In this document: positions 23,730 through 33,177 of the stretch, piece by piece | Position numbering within the stretch: position 1 is the first letter of the stretch | How the letters are laid out: each line of letters starts with the position of its first letter | NCBI RefSeq assembly: GCF_037860775.1 | Contig: NZ_JBBEWC010000009.1 | Location: 248,001-312,000, forward strand | From: Emticicia soli | GTDB lineage: Bacteria > Bacteroidota > Bacteroidia > Cytophagales > Spirosomataceae | Reading direction: 5' to 3' | DNA: 64,000 bases | Position numbers and translations under genes: made by a program | Notes under the pieces: model-generated | Seen by the model: the letters and a program-made list of their open reading frames with translations, nothing else | What the model was told of the DNA's origin: nothing | Databases searched by the model: none

Positions 23730-26261
23730 ATGTTAAGACCATATTTAGGAAATATAGGGCATTTGTCCATTATTGTCGCGTTTGTTGCTGCCTTAGTTTC
23801 TACGTATGCCTATTGGCAGGCTAGTCGGCCAACTACCCAGGTGTTGAAAGATGTTGTTACCGATTGGCTTAAGTTTGCCCGTCGGGCTTTTTATGTGCAT
23901 GCCGTAGCAGTTGTTACAGTGTGTGTGTCGTTGGTTAGTATTATTTTAAACCACTACTTTGAATACCATTATGCATGGGATAACGCATCGTTGAGTTTAT
24001 CGGTCGATTATGCCATTTCATGTTTCTGGCAAGACCAGGAAGGGAGTTTCTTGCTTTGGATGTTCTGGAACGTAGTTGTGGGAGTAATATTGATTAATTC
24101 GTCGTTGCGAAAAAACAAAGCGCTAGAAGCACCAACGCTTACTATTTTTACATTGGTGCAGACCTTTTTGGCGTCTATGATATTAGGTGTGGTTATTTTC
24201 GGAGATTTCAAGATTGGTAGTTCACCATTCCTGACACTGAGAGAATCGATGCCTGATATTCCTATCTGGAAAACAAACCCAAATTTTGTTCCGAAAGATG
24301 GTAATGGTTTGAATCCGTTACTCCAAAATTATTGGATGGTAATTCACCCACCTACGCTTTTTTGTGGTTTTGCCTTAACGCTAGTGCCATTTGCTTTTTG
24401 TATGGCTGGTTTATGGCGCAAACAATATACCGAATGGGTAAAACCTGCTTTACCGTGGACACTCGTGGCTGCTGTAGTTTTGGGTACGGGTATCATGATG
24501 GGCGGAATCTGGGCTTACGAAACCCTAAACTTTGAAGGATACTGGAACTGGGACCCTGTTGAGAATGCCGTTTATGTGCCTTGGTTAGTGTTGGTAGCAA
24601 GTTTTCATACAATGCTACTGGCTCGAAAAAACAGCTCGGCGCTTAAATACACCATTATTCTGGTTATTGCGCAATATATACTGATTCTTTATTCTACGTT
24701 TTTGGCAAGAAGTGGGGTACTTGGCAATGCTTCGGTACACTCATTTACAGATTTAGGTCTGTCGGGTCAATTGCTCCTGTATCTGTTTACTTTTATTATT
24801 GCGGCAGTAGTTTTATCTGTTATCCGCTGGAAACATTTGCCTAAAGATGAACAGGAAATCTCTACGTTTTCACGTGAGTTCTGGATTTTTATGGGTGTAT
24901 TGATGCTCTCTTTGGCGGCTTTTCAGGTAATTGTTACAACGTCTATTCCGGTTTATAATAAAATAGGAGAGGTATTTGGCGCAAAACTTAATATGGCCTT
25001 ACCAACAAATCAGGTTGAGCACTATACCCGTTTTCAGATGTGGTTTTTTGTAGTGATTACAATTCTGACAGGTATCGCTCAGTTTTTCTGGTGGAAACGT
25101 GTGAAAAAAGAAAGCCTTTCTAAATTATTGAATCCGCTTATTATCACATTATTGCTTTCGGCGCTTATCATCACATTTGCCAAAGTAAACAATTGGCAGT
25201 ACATTATCGTACTTACAGCTGCACTTTTCAGTATTGTAGCCAATGGAAGTATCCTGACCGATATTATAAAAGGGAAGTTTAAAGTTGCCGGTGGTGCTAT
25301 TACGCACATCGGTGTAGCTTTAATGCTGATAGGTGTTATGTTTTCGTCGGCTTATGAGAAAATCGTTTCTTTAAATTTCTCTGGTGCAGAGATATTCCAA
25401 GGGAACGACAAAGAAAATAAAGAGAATGCCTTGCTTTGGTTGAATCGTCCGACAGAATTCAGTGATTTCTCGTTTACCTACAAAGGTCAGTTTGTAGATA
25501 TTAGAAATGTGCCGGGCTATATCGAGAAAAAATACATTCTGCCTGTACCTGGTAGTAATTACAAAGGTATTGCCCGTGCTGATGTAATGGATGGTGATAA
25601 GATTTTCTATAAACGTGGCGATACGCTGGAATATGAAGTAGAAAATACCTATTATCAGGTAGAATATGCGAATAAAGATGGCAAGAAGTTTAATTTGTAT
25701 CCACGTTTCCAGATAAATGAGAAAATGGGAAATGTGGCTTCGCCGGATATTAAAAAATTCTGGAACAAGGATATTTACACGCACGTCCGATTTGTAACCC
25801 TTGACGAAGACAGAGAATGGAGTGTGCCTGAAGAATTTACGGTTGCTGTTGGTGATACATTTTTTGTGAACGATTACGTAGCCATTCTGCAAAATGTAGA
25901 AGGGGTATCGGAAGTAGACGGTATGAAACTTAACCAAGGCGATGCTGCGGCAAGAGCCATTGTAAAAGTACTAGACCGTAACGTAGCCGTAACCATGCGA
26001 CCTGTATTTGCTATCAGAAACCATGAAATATGGAGTAAGCCTGAGGTAAATACCGAAATGGGGCTGCGTATGCAACTCACAAAAATAGACCCTGCCACGG
26101 GTAGATTCAGTTTTTCGGTAAGTAGAGGGCAGCGGGAGTTTATCGTCTTAAAAGCCCTGGAGAAACCTCATATAAATTTAGTTTGGTTTGGTTTCTTGCT
26201 GGTTATTATTGGTATTACGCTTTCGGCTGTCAGGAGGTTTATGATAGTTGGGGCAGAATAG
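23730..26261 (+). CDS. ccsA: Cytochrome c assembly protein CcsA/CcmF
   Basis: This 843-residue membrane protein has many helices in the first two thirds and a soluble domain near 555-800, before a final helix. It contains the haem-handling WWD segment WAYETLNFEGYWNWDPVENAV and histidines flanking it (NPLLQNYWMVIHPP, VLVASFHTM). It delivers or attaches haem to apocytochromes c at the outer face of the inner membrane. The length fits the large CcsA/CcmF type of Bacteroidota. Cytochrome c proteins in the same window include the TsdA-like enzyme. Confidence 0.92.
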   Translation: MLRPYLGNIGHLSIIVAFVAALVSTYAYWQASRPTTQVLKDVVTDWLKFARRAFYVHAVAVVTVCVSLVSIILNHYFEYHYAWDNASLSLSVDYAISCFWQDQEGSFLLWMFWNVVVGVILINSSLRKNKALEAPTLTIFTLVQTFLASMILGVVIFGDFKIGSSPFLTLRESMPDIPIWKTNPNFVPKDGNGLNPLLQNYWMVIHPPTLFCGFALTLVPFAFCMAGLWRKQYTEWVKPALPWTLVAAVVLGTGIMMGGIWAYETLNFEGYWNWDPVENAVYVPWLVLVASFHTMLLARKNSSALKYTIILVIAQYILILYSTFLARSGVLGNASVHSFTDLGLSGQLLLYLFTFIIAAVVLSVIRWKHLPKDEQEISTFSREFWIFMGVLMLSLAAFQVIVTTSIPVYNKIGEVFGAKLNMALPTNQVEHYTRFQMWFFVVITILTGIAQFFWWKRVKKESLSKLLNPLIITLLLSALIITFAKVNNWQYIIVLTAALFSIVANGSILTDIIKGKFKVAGGAITHIGVALMLIGVMFSSAYEKIVSLNFSGAEIFQGNDKENKENALLWLNRPTEFSDFSFTYKGQFVDIRNVPGYIEKKYILPVPGSNYKGIARADVMDGDKIFYKRGDTLEYEVENTYYQVEYANKDGKKFNLYPRFQINEKMGNVASPDIKKFWNKDIYTHVRFVTLDEDREWSVPEEFTVAVGDTFFVNDYVAILQNVEGVSEVDGMKLNQGDAAARAIVKVLDRNVAVTMRPVFAIRNHEIWSKPEVNTEMGLRMQLTKIDPATGRFSFSVSRGQREFIVLKALEKPHINLVWFGFLLVIIGITLSAVRRFMIVGAE

Positions 26262-26287
26262 TAATTATTTATATAGATAGCATAAGA

Positions 26288-26331
26288 AGATGTCTAAAGA
26301 GAAGCGCATACGTTTTTTTCTTTAGACATCT
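26288..26331 (+). terminator. Stem-loop after ccsA
   Basis: AGATGTCTAAAG (26288-26299) and CTTTAGACATCT (26320-26331) are perfect 12-base arms. The T run lies in the loop side of the second arm. It directly abuts the next -7 box (26331-26338). Confidence 0.55.
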
Positions 26332-26338
26332 ACTTTTG
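26331..26338 (+). promoter_or_regulatory. -7 box before the 380-residue membrane protein gene
   Basis: TACTTTTG matches TAnnTTTG, 33 bp before the ATG at 26372. It overlaps the last base of the upstream stem-loop, so end and start signals are packed together. Confidence 0.5.
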
Positions 26339-26371
26339 TAGATATTTTAGTACAATAGTATTTTAAATTTT

Positions 26372-27514
26372 ATGACCTATTTAGAAAACATCTACCAGAG
26401 TTTTGAATCGAAAATTACCCTTTTCTTAAACGCAGGCAATTGGCGGTGGCGAGTGGTGATGGTTTCAATAGGATTAATGCTATTATCGTTTTTTAATAAT
26501 ATTACTCCGCTTGAAGATTTCAAGTTTTATTATCAGGAGGTGATTGAAAAAAAAGATGAGTTTTTCTTATACAGAATAACTAAAGAGCGTGCGGCGGATT
26601 TGACCGGACACCATGTGTATGAAGAACCCGCCTCAAACAACCGTGTTTTTCGTCTTACACTGCCTGTAATAGTTAAGGTTTTGCGCATTAGGCACGTGAG
26701 TATCTTCATTTATGGATTGCAACTATTACTTGGTGTTTTGTTTTATTTCATGCTTACCAAGTTTTTATTTGATTTACTGAAAGATAAAATTGCGGTCTTT
26801 ATGGCAAGTATAGCACTGGCCTGTATTTATTTTGGTACGTCGTTTTTTATTGAAAACTGTGGCTATGGAGATTTCTATGCGTTCTTTTTTCTGTTCTTAG
26901 GAATGTATTTCCGAAATCCGTTCATAATTTTTGCTTCTATATTTGCTGCCACCTGGTGCGATGAACGGGCTGCTGTAGCCAGCGGACTTGTGTTTTTGTG
27001 GTGGTGGGTTTCGCCAACGCTTAAAAATGATAAAAAACTAAGTTTTATACCTAGCTGGCAGATGATAGCCACTGCTTTGGGCGTTGTTGCTTATGGAGCT
27101 TTGCGTTTATACCTGATGAAATATGCAGGGATGAAAGCTACCTACAAAGAAGGCGAGTTTACACAAATGATACTCGATAGTTGGCCTTCGTATGGTTTTA
27201 AGTTTGTGTGGGTGATAGAGGGCTTCTGGCTTTTGATGTTTACAGCCTTTTTGGTATTGTATAGCAGCAAAGATTATCTGAAATTACTGGCGGTAGCCGG
27301 AGGCACTTTAGTAATGGTTTTTCTGGGTATGACCACCTACGATTCTACCCGAAGTGCTTCTTATGTGTTTCCGATGTTTTTTTTAGGGTTTATGGTTGTG
27401 CGTACAAAACTTACTGACCGCCAACTTAGAATATTACTGGCCATTGTTGCCTTGTTGTGCTTTTTACACCCGCTTGCTACCAAAACAAGAGGGGTGGGGT
27501 ATTTCTTGATGTAA
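26372..27514 (+). CDS. Uncharacterised polytopic membrane protein
   Basis: The protein has 380 residues with about nine or ten predicted membrane segments. It has no clear motif I can assign. The sequence TFWCDERAAVASGLVFLWWW-like core (here ATWCDERAAVASG) with Asp and Glu facing a membrane loop, and Asp in the first periplasmic loop (TPLEDFKFYY), recall GT-C type glycosyltransferases, which also have an acidic residue in the first loop. That is weak evidence. It has its own promoter and terminator, so it is likely monocistronic. Confidence 0.7.
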   Translation: MTYLENIYQSFESKITLFLNAGNWRWRVVMVSIGLMLLSFFNNITPLEDFKFYYQEVIEKKDEFFLYRITKERAADLTGHHVYEEPASNNRVFRLTLPVIVKVLRIRHVSIFIYGLQLLLGVLFYFMLTKFLFDLLKDKIAVFMASIALACIYFGTSFFIENCGYGDFYAFFFLFLGMYFRNPFIIFASIFAATWCDERAAVASGLVFLWWWVSPTLKNDKKLSFIPSWQMIATALGVVAYGALRLYLMKYAGMKATYKEGEFTQMILDSWPSYGFKFVWVIEGFWLLMFTAFLVLYSSKDYLKLLAVAGGTLVMVFLGMTTYDSTRSASYVFPMFFLGFMVVRTKLTDRQLRILLAIVALLCFLHPLATKTRGVGYFLM

Positions 27515-27517
27515 CAC

Positions 27518-27566
27518 ACGGAATAACATTCCTTGATACGTAGCGTTCTACGGAATGTTATTCCGT
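27518..27566. terminator. Stem-loop with perfect 15-bp arms
   Basis: ACGGAATAACATTCC (27518-27532) pairs with GGAATGTTATTCCGT (27552-27566) around a 19-nt loop. It lies just after the membrane protein stop and before porZ. No strong T run follows. Confidence 0.6.
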
Positions 27567-27598
27567 AACAAACATCGAATAATTTTTGAACTCAGATA

Positions 27599-29305
27599 AT
27601 GCTCAGGATTCTTCTATGCTTTTTCACATGTCAGGCATTTGCACAAATCCCTACTGATACATGGCGGACACACAATAACTATGTCAACCTGAAAGGTGTT
27701 GAAGTAGTAGAAAAAAAGTTATATGCTTTTTCGGATAACGGCTTTTTCTACTTTGATAAAACCAATAAGCAAGCAGTTAAACTCTCAAAAACTGACGGAC
27801 TCACAGAAACGAACCTTACGCAGATTCGCTACAACCCAAGCCTAAAAACATTGCTGATAGCTTATGATACCGGCAGTCTGGATTTAGTAGAGATTGATTC
27901 CGACGGACTACCAGGCGATATTCATAATATTGACTTCATTAAGAACACCGGTACTATTACCACTAGCAAGCGTATTAATGCCATTGAATTTCAGGATGGG
28001 TTTGCGTATCTGGCAAGTGATTTTGGCTTGGTGGTTTTAGATGTTAAAAAATCAGAAATTAAAGAAACCTATCAGAATATAGGCAGTGGGGGTAGGGCTA
28101 TCAGCCTACAACAGATTGCGTTTGCCAGAGATAGTATTTTTGTGAACACGCCTGAGGGTATCTTAGGTGCAAAGTTTGATGCTACCATTAATCTGCAATA
28201 TTTTGGCAACTGGCACCCAATTATAGACAACCAGTTATTCAAGCCTGTACAGTATCCGCAAAACCCCTTGATTGTTGCGCCACAAGAAATAGAAACTGAT
28301 GCCGAAGGAAAACTCTGGATTGCTGATGGCGAAAACGGATTGATTAGCAACTGGGAAGGCACATTTAAGGCGTATTCGCCTAATGGTACCAAAGGGATAA
28401 TCAATGAACTGCTATATCTCGACTCAAAAATATATGCCAAGGGTACTGTTGGGAACGTGTTTGAAAATAATGAATGGCAGGTAGTGCCTTTAAACCTGAT
28501 TCCGACCTATTCAAAAGATGTGATAGATAATTACGGTTTTCGCTGGCAGATTGTATCGAATGGGGTAAGATTAACTGACGATATAAGCAAGCAAACACGC
28601 CTTTATACCATTGGAAGAGGCTCAGGTAATTTGCCGAGTACTTCAGTAAATACAATTGCATTAGACCAAGAAGGAACTCTCTGGATAGGAACAAATGATG
28701 GTATAGCAGCAGTAGTACCTGCAAGAGATATTTTTACCCGAACAATAGATGCCTACACACCTTTTAATAGCCAGGGTAGAAGAATACTTTTGCAAGAATC
28801 AGTAAGAAAAATTGTAGTAGATGGCGGTAATCGTAAATGGATTGGTACAACTAATGGCCTGAACTTATTTGTGCCGACAGTAGATGAATTAGTCACTAAT
28901 TACACCCAAAGTAATAGCCCCTTGCCCGTAAATGAAATAACAGATTTGAGTATCGATAAGGTGAGTGGAGAGGTTTTTGTTTTAACACCAAAAGGATTAC
29001 TTTCTTATCAGGCTGATGCCTCAGAGCCTAAAGAAAATTTAAGCGATATAAAAATATTTCCGAACCCAATAAGGCCCGAGTATCAGGGAGTAATGACTAT
29101 TTCGGGTTTAAGCAATAATAGTACTGTCAAAATAACAGATGCCTCAGGAAGATTGATTTATGAAACACGCTCTAATGGAGGAACGGCTTCCTGGAATCTT
29201 CAAAATTCAACAGAAAGCCGTTCGGTATCGGGTATTTATATGATTTTTTGTATTGCCGAAGATGGCTCCGAAAGCTTTGTCGGCAAGGTTGCTGTAATCA
29301 AATAA
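27599..29305 (+). CDS. porZ: PorZ-like type IX secretion beta-propeller protein
   Basis: The 568 residues begin with a signal peptide (ends CQAFAQ). Two beta-propeller regions with repeated short strands follow (GVEVVEKKLYAFSDNGFFYF, TDGLTETNLTQIRY, DFGLVVLDVKKSEI, LWIGTNDGIAAV, KWIGTTNGLNLF). The last about 85 residues (IKIFPNPIRPEYQG, ASGRLIYET, SGIYMIF, GKVAVIK) are a type A T9SS sorting domain. This architecture matches PorZ, the surface protein that helps attach secreted cargo to anionic lipopolysaccharide. With gldH it shows that a T9SS is present. Confidence 0.8.
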   Translation: MLRILLCFFTCQAFAQIPTDTWRTHNNYVNLKGVEVVEKKLYAFSDNGFFYFDKTNKQAVKLSKTDGLTETNLTQIRYNPSLKTLLIAYDTGSLDLVEIDSDGLPGDIHNIDFIKNTGTITTSKRINAIEFQDGFAYLASDFGLVVLDVKKSEIKETYQNIGSGGRAISLQQIAFARDSIFVNTPEGILGAKFDATINLQYFGNWHPIIDNQLFKPVQYPQNPLIVAPQEIETDAEGKLWIADGENGLISNWEGTFKAYSPNGTKGIINELLYLDSKIYAKGTVGNVFENNEWQVVPLNLIPTYSKDVIDNYGFRWQIVSNGVRLTDDISKQTRLYTIGRGSGNLPSTSVNTIALDQEGTLWIGTNDGIAAVVPARDIFTRTIDAYTPFNSQGRRILLQESVRKIVVDGGNRKWIGTTNGLNLFVPTVDELVTNYTQSNSPLPVNEITDLSIDKVSGEVFVLTPKGLLSYQADASEPKENLSDIKIFPNPIRPEYQGVMTISGLSNNSTVKITDASGRLIYETRSNGGTASWNLQNSTESRSVSGIYMIFCIAEDGSESFVGKVAVIK

Positions 29306-29306
29306 C

Positions 29307-30953
29307 TTAATTTACTTTTTTCAGACTCACATAAAAATTTTCATCTAGCGTTACGTTACTTACATCTTTATCATTAAGCGTTTTCCAACTCGTGGTAGGA
29401 TAGATAAAATTCTTTTCGCCAACATTAAGTGCTACTTTCACAGGCATATCAAACCCATTGATACAATTAGCCCAACGGTACGATACTTTACCTTTTGAAA
29501 CTTTATATTCCAGAACCGGAATCTGAATATTTCTTAAATACTGGTCGAAAACTTTGCTGAAATCTTTACCACTACTGCTTGAAACATAATCTTCTATTTG
29601 CTTGCTGGTTACAGTCTGGTGATAAAACGTTTTGTTGAGTCCTCTTAAAACCTGTCTCCAACGCTCGTCATCGTTTACAATCTGGCGCATGGTGTGTAGC
29701 ATATTACCACCTTTGTAATACATATCGCCTGAGCCACTATTATTAACACCATATTTGCCAATAATTGGCTCTTTATTCATGATATTCTTTCTGCAACCAA
29801 TTACATAAGCTGCTCCGGCTTCTTTTCCGAAATAGTATTCAGTAAACAGGTTCTCAGAATAGTTCGTAAAGCTCTCATGTATCCACATATCAGCAATATC
29901 TTTATATGTGATATTGTTAGCAAACCACTCATGTCCTGATTCATGAATGATGATAAAATCCCATTTTAGTCCCCAACCTGTACCTGAGAGGTCACGGCCT
30001 AAATACCCATTCTGATATTTGTTTCCATAAGTAACCGAGCTTTGGTGTTCCATACCTAAATAAGGTACATCTACCAGTTTATAGCCATCTTCGTAGAATG
30101 GATAAGGCCCAAACCAGTGTTCGAATGCTTTTAGCATCATTGGCACCTGTTTGAACTGTTCTTTGGCTTTTTCCAGGTTCTCGGGCAATACATAATAATC
30201 AAGCGTTAGTTTGCCTTTTTCTCCGTCAAATACCTCTCCGAAATGCTCATAATTACCGATATTCATATTAATCCCATAGTTGTTGATAGGATTGCTCACA
30301 AACCATTCGAATGTTTTGGTACCATCATTGTTGTCAATCACTTTGCGCAAACGTCCGTTCGAAATATCTTTTAGTTTTTCTGGTACGGTTATGCTCACCA
30401 ACATACTGTCGCACTCGTCGTACATGTGGTCTTTGCAAGGCCACCAGGCACTAGCGCCCAGCCCTTGGCATGATGTTGCTACAAAATCATTACCTGCCGC
30501 ATCTTTCACCCATTGCACACCACCGTCCCAGGGTGGGCGTTTCGCTACAATCGGTTTTCCCGAATAATAGACAACTATTGATTCGTTTTTGCCTGTTTCC
30601 TGTTTTTTCTTGAGGTTAATCATGTAGGCATTTTCACCTTCACGCTTAAAGGACAGCTCTTGCCCGTCTTGTGTTACTTTGTCTACTTTAAGCGGTGGTT
30701 GTAGGTCTATCTGAATAACCTGATGGGGTTTCAGAACTTCATAAAAAACCGTGTTACTTCCTGAAAGGTATTTTTCGGGTGGATTTACTTTTGTGCGGAG
30801 TTCGTAGTATTTCAGGTCCCACCAGCTTCTTTCAGGGGTAATACTTCCTCGCAATGTATCTTCTCGCGTAAATTCTTTGGTTTTAACTTGTCCGCAAGCA
30901 GTGAATAGTATAAAGGTGTTGATAAAGAGTAATGATGCTTTAAGCAATTTCAT
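29307..30953 (-). CDS. M1 family metallopeptidase, lipoprotein
   Basis: The protein has 548 residues. A lipobox FTAC (Cys20) follows the signal. The M1 signatures are GMEHQSSVTYGN at about 300-311 (in place of GAMEN) and the zinc site HESGHEWF (His337, Glu338, His341) with Glu360 in WIHESFTNYSE. A family aminopeptidase, it removes N-terminal residues from peptides. The lipobox suggests attachment to a periplasmic or surface membrane face. Its stop lies 1 bp from the porZ stop on the other strand. A -7 box on its strand lies at 30978-30985. Confidence 0.93.
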   Translation of the reverse strand: MKLLKASLLFINTFILFTACGQVKTKEFTREDTLRGSITPERSWWDLKYYELRTKVNPPEKYLSGSNTVFYEVLKPHQVIQIDLQPPLKVDKVTQDGQELSFKREGENAYMINLKKKQETGKNESIVVYYSGKPIVAKRPPWDGGVQWVKDAAGNDFVATSCQGLGASAWWPCKDHMYDECDSMLVSITVPEKLKDISNGRLRKVIDNNDGTKTFEWFVSNPINNYGINMNIGNYEHFGEVFDGEKGKLTLDYYVLPENLEKAKEQFKQVPMMLKAFEHWFGPYPFYEDGYKLVDVPYLGMEHQSSVTYGNKYQNGYLGRDLSGTGWGLKWDFIIIHESGHEWFANNITYKDIADMWIHESFTNYSENLFTEYYFGKEAGAAYVIGCRKNIMNKEPIIGKYGVNNSGSGDMYYKGGNMLHTMRQIVNDDERWRQVLRGLNKTFYHQTVTSKQIEDYVSSSSGKDFSKVFDQYLRNIQIPVLEYKVSKGKVSYRWANCINGFDMPVKVALNVGEKNFIYPTTSWKTLNDKDVSNVTLDENFYVSLKKVN

Positions 30954-30977
30954 GTTTTAACAGATTATTTGTTAAGT

Positions 30978-30985
30978 CAAAGTTA
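30978..30985 (-). promoter_or_regulatory. -7 box of the M1 peptidase gene
   Basis: The minus strand reads TAACTTTG, matching TAnnTTTG, 24 bp before the ATG at 30953. No clear TTTG is seen at -33. Confidence 0.45.
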
Positions 30986-31109
30986 ATTTAATTTATATTT
31001 TGAAAACTGTTTTTCTGTAAAAATTGTACTATCAAATAAGATTTTATCTGTTTGAAATAAAAGACTACACCTTATAAGAGCCCTTATGGGTTTTCTAAAA
31101 TAACAAGCA

Positions 31110-32366
31110 ATGAAACAGGTCAAAGACCCTTATGCAGCCCTTCGTTTTCCTGAGTTTCGGTATTTTGTTACTGCTCAGTTTCTATTTACAGTAGCTATTC
31201 TGATACAAGAGGTTGTGGTTAGCTTTTACCTCTACGAAATCACACACGACCCACTTTCTTTAGGTTTAATCGGGCTTTTTGAAGCAATCCCATACATTTC
31301 GCTGGCCTTGTTTGGAGGATACTTTGCCGACCGTAAAGAAAAACGAACCATTATTCAAATGTGCTATGCCATTATTATGATGTGTTCATTACTTTTATTA
31401 TGGGTAACTCACCCCTCAACCGAGCATGGATTCAGTATTTTGCAGCAGAAGAATTTTATTTATCTTACTGTTTTTTTCTTAGGAGTTGCCCGTGGGTTTT
31501 ATGGGCCGGCGTGGTCGTCGTTAAAACCTTTTTTAGTTCCTGCCGAACATTATTCTAATTCGGCCTCGTGGAGTAGTCAGTTTTGGCAAACAGGCTCTAT
31601 TTTAGGGCCGGCTTCTGCCGGATTTTTGTATAGCTGGTTAGGGCTTACCAATACTCTCATATTAGTAATCATCTTGTTTCTGGTTGCTTTTGTTTTTGTT
31701 TCACAAATTTCGAAGAAGGGTATTCAGCATATTGAAAAGCAAGCTAATGTATTCGGTAGTCTGAAAGAGGGCATTAGGTTTGTAACCAGCAATAGAATAT
31801 TGTTCTATGCTATTCTGCTCGATATGTTTTCGGTATTGTTTGGTGGAGTAGTGGCTATTCTGCCCGTTTTTGCCAAAGATATTTTACATGTAGGCGCCGA
31901 GGGATTAGGCGTAATGCGAGCCGCACCAGGCTTGGGTGCAGTGCTGACTATGTTGGGTACGGCGTATTTTCCACCCACACGTCAGGCTTGGCGCAATATG
32001 CTTATTGCCGTAACAGGTTTTGGTTTAGCCACGCTGGTATTTGCATTTTCTACTTATTTCTGGCTATCGGTAGGGGCGTTGTTTCTGACAGGCGCTTTTG
32101 ATAGTGTAAGCGTGGTGATAAGACAAACAATATTGCAGGTATTACCGCCCGATGATATGCGAGGCAGAGTAAACTCGGTAAGTGGTATTTTTGTGAGTTG
32201 TTCTAACGAACTTGGGGCGTTTGAATCAGGCTTGTTAACAAAACTATTCGGGCCAATTCCTACGGTTATTTTTGGAGGGGCGATGACGCTTGCAATAGCC
32301 GGAACGCTCTTTGTACGATCGAAAGAACTCTTTGCTTTCAGGTTAGAAAAAACTACAAAAGACTGA
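31110..32366 (+). CDS. MFS transporter, enterobactin-exporter (EntS/MFS_3) type
   Basis: This 418-residue protein has twelve predicted helices. ALRFPEFRYFVTAQFLFTVA begins the first helix, and GGYFADRKEKRTIIQMCY is the MFS loop 2-3 motif. The pattern PPDDMRGRVNSVSGIF is typical of the MFS_3/EntS-like exporters. The substrate is unknown. No siderophore synthesis genes lie nearby. A perfect 44-bp palindrome starts on the last base of its stop codon. Confidence 0.88.
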   Translation: MKQVKDPYAALRFPEFRYFVTAQFLFTVAILIQEVVVSFYLYEITHDPLSLGLIGLFEAIPYISLALFGGYFADRKEKRTIIQMCYAIIMMCSLLLLWVTHPSTEHGFSILQQKNFIYLTVFFLGVARGFYGPAWSSLKPFLVPAEHYSNSASWSSQFWQTGSILGPASAGFLYSWLGLTNTLILVIILFLVAFVFVSQISKKGIQHIEKQANVFGSLKEGIRFVTSNRILFYAILLDMFSVLFGGVVAILPVFAKDILHVGAEGLGVMRAAPGLGAVLTMLGTAYFPPTRQAWRNMLIAVTGFGLATLVFAFSTYFWLSVGALFLTGAFDSVSVVIRQTILQVLPPDDMRGRVNSVSGIFVSCSNELGAFESGLLTKLFGPIPTVIFGGAMTLAIAGTLFVRSKELFAFRLEKTTKD

Positions 32367-32409
32367 TATAAATAAAGGTCATTCAATATTGAATGACCTT
32401 TATTTATAT
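32366..32409. terminator. Perfect 44-bp palindrome, bidirectional terminator
   Basis: The 22-base arms are fully complementary with no spacer in the sequence (core GGTCATTCAATATTGAATGACC), flanked by A and T runs. It lies between the MFS gene and greA, which converge, and is expected to end both transcripts. Confidence 0.9.
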
Positions 32410-32467
32410 ATGATTGAGATGTCGGTATAATAATATTGTTTCTATAGTTGTGTGCTATATAAATATT

Positions 32468-32941
32468 TTATCTGCTTATTTCCAATACTACAACCTCTAC
32501 CAGCCCGGCAGGAGCCTGAATTTGCGCAGTTTCGCCCACTTTTTTACCGAATAAACCTTTTCCAAACGGAGAGTTTACCGATATTTTACCTAGTTTCAGG
32601 TCTGCTTCTTCTTCCGAAACCAATGTGTATGCCATCATGGCACCGTTTTTCTTGTTTTTTATCTTTACTTTAGATAACAGAGAAACTTTAGATGTATCAA
32701 TTGTAGATTCATCTAAAATACGGGCATTTGCTACCAATTCTTCTAATTTAGAAATTTCCATTTCCATTAATCCTTGCGCATCTTTAGCAGCATCATATTC
32801 GGCATTCTCCGATAAGTCGCCTTTATCGCGCGCTTCGGCAATCTGGCGGGCAATATCAGCTCTACCTTTACCTTTGAGGTCTTGAAGTTTATTTTTCAGG
32901 TTATTGTAACCTTCCTCTGTGTAATACTGAAGTTTTGACAT
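32468..32941 (-). CDS. greA: Transcription elongation factor GreA
   Basis: The protein has 157 residues from the ATG at 32941 (MSKLQYYTEEGYNNLKNKL). A longer reading from a TTG at 32971 would start inside a terminator hairpin. The N-terminal coiled coil (about 1-75) ends in the acidic tip DLSENAEYDAAKDAQ, and the C-terminal FKBP-like domain holds VNSPFGKGLFGKKVGE. GreA frees backtracked RNA polymerase by stimulating transcript cleavage. The leader has two intrinsic-terminator-like hairpins (32956-33013), which suggests attenuation. Confidence 0.96.
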   Translation of the reverse strand: MSKLQYYTEEGYNNLKNKLQDLKGKGRADIARQIAEARDKGDLSENAEYDAAKDAQGLMEMEISKLEELVANARILDESTIDTSKVSLLSKVKIKNKKNGAMMAYTLVSEEEADLKLGKISVNSPFGKGLFGKKVGETAQIQAPAGLVEVVVLEISR

Positions 32942-32955
32942 ATCTCTTAGAAATT

Positions 32956-32979
32956 TAAAAACCCCTTTCAATGAGGGGT
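32956..32979 (-). terminator. Terminator-like hairpin 2 in the greA leader
   Basis: On the minus strand ACCCCT and AGGGGT (32979-32974 and 32966-32961) form a stem with a 7-nt loop, followed by a T run. It lies only 15 bp before the greA ATG. On the plus strand no gene ends here. Confidence 0.65.
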
Positions 32980-32983
32980 GGAC

Positions 32984-33013
32984 AAAAAAAGAACGGCGAA
33001 AATTCGACCGTTC
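32984..33013 (-). terminator. Terminator-like hairpin 1 in the greA leader
   Basis: On the minus strand GAACGG-T-CGAA pairs with TTCG-CCGTTC (33013-32991), with a tight A/T-rich loop and a following run of seven T. This is a standard intrinsic terminator shape. It sits between the putative greA promoter (33112-33119) and the ATG. Confidence 0.75.
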
Positions 33014-33111
33014 CTGACAAAGTTTTAAATTTTATCTCAGAAACTACCTGAATTTTAGTCGAAAAAATACTTTATTTGCTCGATTTTGTTTCATTTGTAC
33101 AATTTACTTAA

Positions 33112-33119
33112 CAAAGGTA
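33112..33119 (-). promoter_or_regulatory. Putative -7 box of greA
   Basis: The minus strand reads TACCTTTG, matching TAnnTTTG, with TTGA 17 bp upstream. Transcription from here would give a leader of about 160 nt containing both terminator-like hairpins. Confidence 0.45.
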
Positions 33120-33177
33120 CGAAGATTTTTTTAAATCAAGTGTTTTTGGTACCACATAATTATATAACGAATAAAAG

